Of a DNA stretch of 64,000 nt, positions 34,616 through 41,911 are shown in pieces. This DNA is from TMED23 sp913054205. GTDB lineage: Bacteria > Pseudomonadota > Alphaproteobacteria > Rhodospirillales > UBA2165. The position numbers were made by a program, and so were the translations under genes. Every line of letters begins with the position of its first letter. Position 1 is the first letter of the stretch. Location: contig JAYGEG010000160.1 of NCBI GenBank assembly GCA_046582495.1, forward strand, positions 90,366 to 154,365, written 5' to 3'. A model generated the notes under the pieces. It saw only the letters and a list, made by a program, of their open reading frames with translations. It was not told where the DNA came from and searched no databases.

Positions 34616-36010
34616 TTATTTCAAACCGCGGTCAATTATTATATCAAGCGTTTCATCCAAAGATTGTTCTACGATGGACAACATTTCCTGTATTTGATTG
34701 TCCTCAATGATCAATGGCGGTGCAAAAGCGAGGCTATCGCCCATCGCGCGGGAGATTAATCCATTGGCTTGAGCACGGCCTGCTAGGTGAGCACCAACGC
34801 CGTCTGAAACCTCAAAAGATTGGCGGGTTTCCTTGTCTTTTACGAGTTCCAAGGCGCCGATGAGGCCAACGCCGCGGGCCTCGCCCACCAAAGGATGCTC
34901 GGCCAGTTTTGCCAAGCCGCCTTGAAGAGCAGGCGCTGTCTCCTGCACATGGCTTATCAAATCCATTTCTTCGTAAATATTCATTGTTTCGAGTGCAACC
35001 GCGCAGGGAACCGGATGCCCGCCATAGGTAAATCCATGTCCAAAAACGCCAATTTTTTCACTTTCGACGACCATCGACTGAAATATGTCCTCCGAAACCA
35101 TCAATGCCGAAATCGGTAAATATCCGGATGATAGGGCTTTGGCGACAGTAATCATGTCGGGTTTAAGATCATAAGTCTCCGATCCGAACATGTTTCCGGT
35201 GCGGCCAAAACCGCATATCACTTCATCAACAGCAAAAAGGATGTCGTATTCCATCAAGACAGCCTGAATTTTTTCGAAATAGGTTGCTGGCGGTGGAATA
35301 ACACCACCGGCACCCATCACAGGTTCGGCAAAAAAGGCGGCGATGGTTTCCGGGCCTTCATCCAAAATGAGCGTTCTTAAATTCTCGGCGCAGCGCGTGG
35401 CGAACTCTACTTCAGTTTCGCCTTTTTCGCCATAGCGATAGAAATGTGGGCAATCAGTATGCAGAACTCGGGCCAGCGGTAGATCAAAATCCCGGTGATT
35501 ATTTGGCAACCCTGTCATGCTCGCTGTCATTAAAGTGACACCGTGATAGCCTTTCTCGCGGGCGATGATTTTTTTCTTGTCCGGTCGGCCACGCGCATTG
35601 TTAATGTACCAGATGATTTTGACAGCTGTGTCGTTGGCTTCTGATCCGGAATTCGCAAAAAAGACTTTCGACATCGGCACTGGCGCCATCTCTAAAAGTC
35701 GTTCCGCTAGATTGATCGCGGTTGGATGCGATTTACTGCCAAAAGCATGATAGAACGGAAGCTCTTCCATGGCTTTGGTCGCTGCTTCGACCAGGCGTTT
35801 ATTGTCAAAACCAAGAGCCGTGCACCATAGCCCCGCCAATCCTTCGATGTATTTAGTGCCGGCTTCGTCATAGACAAAGATCCCTTCGCCTTTGGTGATG
35901 ATCATTGGGCCGGAGTCTAAGTGACTAGAGAGATTGGTATACGGGTGAAGGAAGTTCTCGATATCCCGATTGGCGAGAGAGTTTGAAAATCCATGTGTTG
36001 TTTTTGGCAT
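34616..36010 (-). CDS. class III PLP aminotransferase (omega-aminotransferase)
   Basis: 464-aa fold-type I transaminase. Motifs: FANSGSEANDTAVKI, the PLP Asp in LFAVDEVICGFGRTGNMFG, and the Lys in TVAKALSSGYLPISALM. It matches the pyruvate-dependent omega-amino acid/taurine/putrescine aminotransferase group; the exact amino donor is unknown. Its start overlaps the manC-like stop by one base, suggesting co-transcription, although the two reactions are not obviously connected. Confidence 0.93.
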   Translation of the reverse strand: MPKTTHGFSNSLANRDIENFLHPYTNLSSHLDSGPMIITKGEGIFVYDEAGTKYIEGLAGLWCTALGFDNKRLVEAATKAMEELPFYHAFGSKSHPTAINLAERLLEMAPVPMSKVFFANSGSEANDTAVKIIWYINNARGRPDKKKIIAREKGYHGVTLMTASMTGLPNNHRDFDLPLARVLHTDCPHFYRYGEKGETEVEFATRCAENLRTLILDEGPETIAAFFAEPVMGAGGVIPPPATYFEKIQAVLMEYDILFAVDEVICGFGRTGNMFGSETYDLKPDMITVAKALSSGYLPISALMVSEDIFQSMVVESEKIGVFGHGFTYGGHPVPCAVALETMNIYEEMDLISHVQETAPALQGGLAKLAEHPLVGEARGVGLIGALELVKDKETRQSFEVSDGVGAHLAGRAQANGLISRAMGDSLAFAPPLIIEDNQIQEMLSIVEQSLDETLDIIIDRGLK

Positions 36011-37455
36011 TACTCGCGTCCGTACTGATCGTCGAAGCGCTCAATGTCGTCTTCGCCAAGATAGTCACCGGATTGCACTTCAATAATTTGCAATTCATTT
36101 TCGGTGGTGTTTTCCAATCGATGCATGGTGCCAATCGGAATGTAGGTGGATTGGTTTTCTTCCAGCTCAAGGATATCTTCGCCGCGGGTGACGGTGGCGA
36201 CACCAGAAACCACGACCCAATGCTCCGCCCGGTGTTGGTGGCGTTGCAGCGATATTTTAGCGCCGGGCTTGAGGCTAATTACTTTAACCTGAAAGCGATC
36301 ACGCATTTCGAGCGTTTGATACCAACCCCATGGTCGGTACACTTTTGTATGATGTATGTGTTCGGACCGATCGGCTGATTTTAGATCTTCGACAACTAAT
36401 TTTACATCCTGGGCAGCCTCTTTCGAAGAAACCAAAATCGCATCCTGGGTCGCAACGATGATTGTATCGGTCAATCCAATTGCGGTAACTAATTTGTCCT
36501 CCGAGCGCACCAAGGAGTTGGTTGTGCCTTTTAAGATGACATCCCCGGTCGCGACGTTGCCGTTTTCATCTTTATCCAGAACCTGCCAAAGCGCATCCCA
36601 GGAGCCGACATCACTCCATCCCATATCAACAGGCACAACCGCAACGTCACTGGATTTTTCCATGACAGCATAATCAATCGAATCAGAAGGGCAGGCGGCA
36701 AAAGCCTCTTCATCCAAGCGATGAAAATCAAGGTCGGTGATACTCTTGGAAACCGCATCGCGGCAGGCAGATGAAATATCCGGCGACAACCGCTCTAACT
36801 CTTCCAAAAACTTGGCAACAGTGAAAAGAAAAATGCCGCCGTTCCAAAAATAGCCACCTTCTTTCAAAAATCCTTGAGCCGTTAATAAGTCAGGTTTTTC
36901 GACAAACGCCTCAACGGTAAAGCAGCCTGGCGTCTCGCTCGCCTCGTCCGATTTTTTGATGTAGCCATAACCGGTTTCCGGACCTGTCGGCTGAATGCCA
37001 AAGGTCACCAATGAGCCGTTGGCAGCTGCGGGTAGAGCGGCCTCGATTGCGGTTCGAAATGCTTTTTCGTCTTTGATCACATGATCGGACGGCATCAATA
37101 AAATGACCGCATTGGGATCGCGCTCGGCCATTATGATAGAAGCGACCGCCGCCGCCGGTGCGGTATTGCGGCCTATGGGTTCCAAAATGATTGCTTCGGG
37201 CGCGACGTCGATGTTCTGGAGTTGCTCAGCGACAATAAAGCGATGTTCCTGATTACAAATGATCAACGGATTTGCAAAGCTCGCGCCCCTTAGACGCGAC
37301 GCTGCCTCCTGCAACAGGCTCAGTTCAGAATGCAATGGCTGCAATTGTTTTGGATATAGCGCGCGAGAAAGCGGCCAGAGCCGCGTGCCGGAGCCACCGG
37401 AAAGAATAACCGGATAAATTTTGCCAGTTGATGTGTCAGCCATAGACGCGCTCAT
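36010..37455 (-). CDS. manC: mannose-1-phosphate guanylyltransferase / mannose-6-phosphate isomerase
   Basis: 481-aa bifunctional type II enzyme. The N-terminal nucleotidyltransferase has LSGGSGTRLWPLSRALYPKQ; the C-terminal cupin isomerase domain has QRHQHRAEHWVVVSG and PIGTMHRLEN. It makes GDP-mannose for polysaccharide or lipopolysaccharide. GGGAATTT precedes the ATG. No other polysaccharide genes are nearby. Confidence 0.95.
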   Translation of the reverse strand: MSASMADTSTGKIYPVILSGGSGTRLWPLSRALYPKQLQPLHSELSLLQEAASRLRGASFANPLIICNQEHRFIVAEQLQNIDVAPEAIILEPIGRNTAPAAAVASIIMAERDPNAVILLMPSDHVIKDEKAFRTAIEAALPAAANGSLVTFGIQPTGPETGYGYIKKSDEASETPGCFTVEAFVEKPDLLTAQGFLKEGGYFWNGGIFLFTVAKFLEELERLSPDISSACRDAVSKSITDLDFHRLDEEAFAACPSDSIDYAVMEKSSDVAVVPVDMGWSDVGSWDALWQVLDKDENGNVATGDVILKGTTNSLVRSEDKLVTAIGLTDTIIVATQDAILVSSKEAAQDVKLVVEDLKSADRSEHIHHTKVYRPWGWYQTLEMRDRFQVKVISLKPGAKISLQRHQHRAEHWVVVSGVATVTRGEDILELEENQSTYIPIGTMHRLENTTENELQIIEVQSGDYLGEDDIERFDDQYGRE

Positions 37456-37537
37456 AAATTCCCAAGGGTTTTCAGCAGTTTACACCAGAATAAGAATAAA
37501 ACCACCTCAGCCAATATATAGGGTCAAAATCGCCAAT

Positions 37538-38458
37538 TTAAACATCTGCTTTTGGATCGAGCGCATCCTGCAGGCCATCACCTAGGAAATTAAAGGCGAT
37601 CACGGTGATAAAAATCGCAATTCCCGGATAAAAAGCGAGCCAGGGCGCGCTGAAAATCAATTCCTGAGCATTTGTCAAAAGATTACCCCAGCTGGCAACC
37701 GGCGGCTGAATGCCAAGGCCGAGAAAACTTAAAACTGATTCCAGCAGGATTATGTTGCCGATGGAAAGCGTTGTCGCGACAATAATAGGCGAAATTAGAT
37801 TTGGCAGAATGTGAACGCTCATGATGCGAAAGGCACTTGCGCCCTGCACCTGGGCGGCGAGTACAAAATCTCGTTCGCGCAAACTTAATGCCGCCCCTCG
37901 AACTAGCCGCGCCACCGTTGTCCAGCCAACGACGGCAACAATAAATATAATGCGGTAAAGACTGATATTCTCGGATTGAATAATCGTCTCGGGCAAGCCG
38001 GTTTTAGAGAGGTCAATCGCCGCTAAAACAATCAGTAGAGGAAGCAGGGGAAGGGAGATAACGCTGTCGGTGAGCCGCATCAGGACGGCATCCAGCCAGC
38101 CACCGCGATAACCTGCGATCAATCCAATAATAGTTCCTAAAGTTGCGGCAACGAGGGCGGTTACCAGACCAACCAAGAGAGATACCTGCCCGCCATAGAG
38201 CATTCTTACAAATACATCGCGGCCTAATTCATCTCGGCCCAGCCAAGCACCTAAATCTGGCAAGGTGAAACGGCTAAATAAATTTGCCTTGTTAGCATCA
38301 ATATCCAGCAAGAATTCAAATAACGGCGCAGAAGCTGACAACAGACAGATGAAGATGAGATAGCACCCACTGATGACCGCAAGTTTGTGTTTAAGGAAAC
38401 GTCTGCCGGCCAGCGCCCAAGTTGATTGGCTTTTTGATTGAACTGCAAGCGTGCTCAT
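37538..38458 (-). CDS. peptide/nickel ABC transporter permease, DppC/OppC type
   Basis: 306-aa inner-membrane permease with an N-terminal transmembrane segment, the OppC N-terminal domain, and the BPD transporter core ending with the coupling loop (LSLRERDFVLAAQVQGASAFRIM). It abuts the DppB-type permease without spacing. Together with two ATPases upstream it forms an oligopeptide importer. Confidence 0.93.
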   Translation of the reverse strand: MSTLAVQSKSQSTWALAGRRFLKHKLAVISGCYLIFICLLSASAPLFEFLLDIDANKANLFSRFTLPDLGAWLGRDELGRDVFVRMLYGGQVSLLVGLVTALVAATLGTIIGLIAGYRGGWLDAVLMRLTDSVISLPLLPLLIVLAAIDLSKTGLPETIIQSENISLYRIIFIVAVVGWTTVARLVRGAALSLRERDFVLAAQVQGASAFRIMSVHILPNLISPIIVATTLSIGNIILLESVLSFLGLGIQPPVASWGNLLTNAQELIFSAPWLAFYPGIAIFITVIAFNFLGDGLQDALDPKADV

Positions 38459-39424
38459 CTATTTGCCCTCGCCATATGAAATGCGTGGGTCAAGCCAGCC
38501 ATAGGCGATGTCTGCTACCAGATTGCCAAGCAATGTCAAAACAGTGGCGAACATAAAAGCGACCATGGCGAGGTTGAAGTCATTGCCCATAATCGCATCA
38601 AAGATCAGTTTTCCCATGCCGGGATAGGCGAATATCGTTTCAGTGATGAGTGCGCCGGAGAACAAAAAGCCAAAGTCTAAGGCAAGTATCGTGACCACCG
38701 GGATGAGCGCGTTTCTAAGTGCGTGATGCCAGACAACTCGAGCCTCAGTCGCGCCTTTTGCCCGTGCGGTGCGGATAAAGTCCTGGCGCATCGTTTCCAT
38801 CATTGCAGCGCGGACAAATCGGGTATGACTGCCGATGCTGGCAATAGTTAAGGTCGCAATTGGCAAGATGAGAAATTTAGCACTATCCCAAAAGCTCGAG
38901 AGCCCGCCGATTGTTTCTGTGCCACTCGCGGGCAACACACCCAGAATAACTGAGAACAGCGTTATTAACAGCAGTGCCAACCAGAAAGATGGAATGGAAA
39001 TGCCGGCGAAGGCAGCAAGATTGATCAGATAGTCGGTTCCGGTATATTGCCGGATGGCGGCATAGATACCAGCCGGCAAGGCGAGCAGAACCGATAAGAT
39101 AAAACTAATACCGAGTAAAATAACGGTGTTGCCAAGGGCTGGCCACAAAACAGTAAGGACAGGTTTCACATGAAGGCGCGAAAAGCCAAAATCGCCGCCA
39201 ATAGCTGCGGTCAACCAATTCACATATCGTTCCGTGATGGGGCGGTCGAGTCCGTAGAGTTCTCGTAAGCGAATTGCATCTTGGGCCGTGAGTTTAGGGT
39301 CCGCGCTGATCATCAGATCGATTGGGTCGCCCGGCATCAAACCCATCAGCCAATAGATGACAAAAGACATCATCGCCAAAACGATCAGGGATTGAAGCAA
39401 TCTATCTAACAGATATCGCGCCAC
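38459..39424 (-). CDS. peptide ABC transporter permease, DppB/OppB type
   Basis: 321-aa permease with six transmembrane segments. N-terminal MARYLLDRLLQSLIVLAMMSFVIYWLMGLMPGDP and the EAA-type loop DFIRTARAKGATEARVVWHHALRNALIPVV are diagnostic. It follows the flaF terminator and precedes the DppC-type gene. The start at 39424 lies 95 bases after the flaF stop. Confidence 0.94.
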   Translation of the reverse strand: MARYLLDRLLQSLIVLAMMSFVIYWLMGLMPGDPIDLMISADPKLTAQDAIRLRELYGLDRPITERYVNWLTAAIGGDFGFSRLHVKPVLTVLWPALGNTVILLGISFILSVLLALPAGIYAAIRQYTGTDYLINLAAFAGISIPSFWLALLLITLFSVILGVLPASGTETIGGLSSFWDSAKFLILPIATLTIASIGSHTRFVRAAMMETMRQDFIRTARAKGATEARVVWHHALRNALIPVVTILALDFGFLFSGALITETIFAYPGMGKLIFDAIMGNDFNLAMVAFMFATVLTLLGNLVADIAYGWLDPRISYGEGK

Positions 39425-39443
39425 GTCAGTTTCTCTTTCTCAT

Positions 39444-39467
39444 AAAAAAACCTGCCAATTGGCAGGT
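39444..39467 (-). terminator. intrinsic terminator between flaF and the permease genes
   Basis: Perfect 7-bp arms ACCTGCC (39450-39456... with the loop AATT) and GGCAGGT (39461-39467); on the minus strand a run of seven T follows. It separates flaF from the permeases, so the importer genes may be in two transcripts. Confidence 0.85.
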
Positions 39468-39518
39468 CATTTTAGAACGTTCCGGCGATTATGGCGACCG
39501 CCGGTGTATCGGGGGATA

Positions 39519-39830
39519 TTAAGCGCCTTCCATCAGGCCTTCAGCAATATTCAAATTTATATTGGTCAGACCTCTTGAAGTTTGTTTATCAACGAAAATG
39601 CTAAGGCTCATCAGATTGGCTTTGAGCTCTTCCGGAAGCGCATTGTCCTTTTCGGCGACATCAGCTTGGATAATTGACCATAGCAACTGATTGTATTTCA
39701 GCGCTCTTTCACCCATTTCGGTATCGTCTACTTTCTGGCGAGCTTGACCTAAAACATACGCTGCTTGCGAAAATGCGGCAGCATCCATCTCACGCTTATT
39801 GTCAAATTGAACTTTTGCTTCGTCAGCCAT
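39519..39830 (-). CDS. flaF: FlaF-like flagellar biosynthesis regulator, isolated
   Basis: 103-aa helical protein matching FlaF: MDAAAFSQAAYVLGQAR, YNQLLWSIIQADVAEKDNALPEELKANLMSLSIFVDKQTSRGL. FlaF is needed for flagellin secretion and balances the translational repressor FlbT in Alphaproteobacteria. Here it stands among ABC transporter genes, with no flagellin, flbT or other flagellar gene in the window. GGGGATTACC precedes the ATG. The 140-base gap upstream and the terminator downstream make it its own unit. Confidence 0.82.
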   Translation of the reverse strand: MADEAKVQFDNKREMDAAAFSQAAYVLGQARQKVDDTEMGERALKYNQLLWSIIQADVAEKDNALPEELKANLMSLSIFVDKQTSRGLTNINLNIAEGLMEGA

Positions 39831-39971
39831 GTGGTAATCCCCTAAATTGGCATCATTATCAGCATTCGACCCTAATCGAATAGGCTAAATAAAATGTTAA
39901 AAAAATATACGGCATTTTTTCGGCTATGTACAAATTTTGTTAGCGTTTTTATACATTACTGAAAAAAGTTC

Positions 39972-40937
39972 TTATTTTTCAGGACTTACAGCTATCGGGC
40001 AGGCTGCGAGGTGGGAGGCATCTTGAGACCCGATATAATCCAATAGAGGTATCGTTTCACGGCAAGAATTCGCCATTTTTGGGCATCTTGGGTGGTAGGC
40101 ACATCCACTCGGAGGAGACAGCGGACTGGCTGCCTCGCCGCGCAGCAACAGGCTCTTTTTGCGCTTGCCGCGCCCGATAATTGGAGCCGCTGATATCAAT
40201 GCCTGCGTGTAGGGGTGAATTGGATTTTTAAAAATTGATTCGGATTGGCCAATTTCTACGATTTTCCCTAAATACATGACGATAACTCGGTCAGCGAGAT
40301 GGGCGACGGATGCTAAATCGTGACTGATGAACAAATAGGTTAAATTTCGCTCTTTTTTCAGATTTACCAGTAGATTTATAATTTGGCTTTGGATCGATAC
40401 ATCGAGGGCGGAAAGCGGCTCATCGGCGATGATGATTTCAGGGTCGGAAATGATGGCGCGAGCAATTGCGATACGCTGACGCTGCCCGCCGCTGAATTGA
40501 TGAGGATATTTCATCATGTCACTTTCTTGAAGGCCAACGCTTTCAAGAGTTTCAATCACGCGTCGGCATTTTTCGGCAGCATTTCCAATTTTATGAATAA
40601 CGAGAGGCTCCGAAATAATATCGCCAACCGTCAATCTTGGATTAAGCGAGGCATAAGGATCCTGGAAAATCATTTGAATGTTTTTTCTTAAATCAGTGCC
40701 TCTATATTCAATGGTGCCGTTGTCAGGCTGATGAAGCCCGGTGATAACGCGCGCCAAAGTTGACTTTCCGCAGCCTGACTCGCCGACGATAGCCAGCGTT
40801 TCTCCCGCCTCAAGTGTCAGCGATATGTCGTTTAAGGCATGGACCGTTCCCCGTGAGGCGCCAAACAATCCCGGTGCTTTTAACTCGAAGCGCTTAACAA
40901 GATTGTCGATTTTTAATAACGCTGCAGTTTCCGTCAT
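39972..40937 (-). CDS. oligopeptide ABC transporter ATPase, OppF type
   Basis: 321-aa ATPase. Walker A GESGCGKSTLAR, signature FSGGQRQRIAIARAI, Walker B IIADEPLSALD, and the C-terminal oligopeptide domain with a CxxxCP-like segment (GCAYHPRCPKM). It overlaps the OppD-type gene by four bases. Confidence 0.95.
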   Translation of the reverse strand: MTETAALLKIDNLVKRFELKAPGLFGASRGTVHALNDISLTLEAGETLAIVGESGCGKSTLARVITGLHQPDNGTIEYRGTDLRKNIQMIFQDPYASLNPRLTVGDIISEPLVIHKIGNAAEKCRRVIETLESVGLQESDMMKYPHQFSGGQRQRIAIARAIISDPEIIIADEPLSALDVSIQSQIINLLVNLKKERNLTYLFISHDLASVAHLADRVIVMYLGKIVEIGQSESIFKNPIHPYTQALISAAPIIGRGKRKKSLLLRGEAASPLSPPSGCAYHPRCPKMANSCRETIPLLDYIGSQDASHLAACPIAVSPEK

Positions 40938-41911
40938 ATCGGCTCTTCAAGTTTTAAGCAGGCGGCGCGTTGCCTTGGGGCGAGTTCAAAGGTCGGAATA
41001 TCGTGCAGATGGCATTCGGATATCGCTTCGCTGCAACGCGGCGCAAATCGGCAGCCTTGCAATTGGTCATAGCGGGTCGGTACGCTGCCCTCAATTGTCG
41101 TGAGCTGCTTTCCTCGGTGTTCGGGCCCCGGCAAGGTCGATAGCAATCCTTTGGTATAAGGGTGCTCGGGTGCTTCGAATATTATCGGCGCCGGCGAGGT
41201 TTCCATCAATCGTCCGCCATACATCACCATAACATCATCAGCAATTTCGGAGACGACGCCAAGATTATGACTGATGAACAGGATCGCCATTTTAAATTCT
41301 TCCTGCAGGTCGATCAGGAGATCAAGGATTTGAGCCTGCACCGTTGTGTCCAAGGCCGTCGTCGCTTCGTCAGCGATCAAGATGTCTGGCTCGCATATCA
41401 ACGCCATTGCAATAACCGCGCGCTGGCGCATGCCGCCGGATAGATTATGTGGGTAGTCCTGAGCCCGCAAAGCTGCATCCGGGATGCCGACGCGGTCCAG
41501 CATCGAAATTGCCTTTTGATTGGCTTCTTGTTTGGAGCAATCACTATGAATTAAAAGAGCTTCGGCAATTTGCGCACCGATCGTCAAAACCGGATTGAGC
41601 GCCGTCATCGGTTCCTGGAAGATCATCGCGATCGTGTTGCCACGGAGTTGCCGCATCGGTTCCTTTGCTAATTGGAGGATATCTTCTCCATTCAGGTAGA
41701 TTTCGCCGGCAGAAATTTTTCCAGGCGCAGGAATCAGACGCAACAGCGATAGCGCTGTAAGAGATTTGCCGCTGCCGCTTTCACCGACCAGTCCCAAGGT
41801 TTTTCCGGCCTCCAATTCAAAAGATAATTCCGAGACCGCGCGAAACAGGCCATCTTCTAATTGGAAGCTGATTTCCAAATCTTTGACCGAAAGGAGGGGG
41901 ACGCTATTCAT
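40934..41911 (-). CDS. oligopeptide ABC transporter ATPase, OppD type
   Basis: 325-aa ATPase. Walker A GESGSGKSLTALS, signature LSGGMRQRAVIAMAL, Walker B LIADEATTALD and the C-terminal GCRFAPRCSEA segment. It overlaps the upstream ACP-ligase-acyltransferase gene by eight bases, so the two are translationally linked. Confidence 0.95.
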   Translation of the reverse strand: MNSVPLLSVKDLEISFQLEDGLFRAVSELSFELEAGKTLGLVGESGSGKSLTALSLLRLIPAPGKISAGEIYLNGEDILQLAKEPMRQLRGNTIAMIFQEPMTALNPVLTIGAQIAEALLIHSDCSKQEANQKAISMLDRVGIPDAALRAQDYPHNLSGGMRQRAVIAMALICEPDILIADEATTALDTTVQAQILDLLIDLQEEFKMAILFISHNLGVVSEIADDVMVMYGGRLMETSPAPIIFEAPEHPYTKGLLSTLPGPEHRGKQLTTIEGSVPTRYDQLQGCRFAPRCSEAISECHLHDIPTFELAPRQRAACLKLEEPI

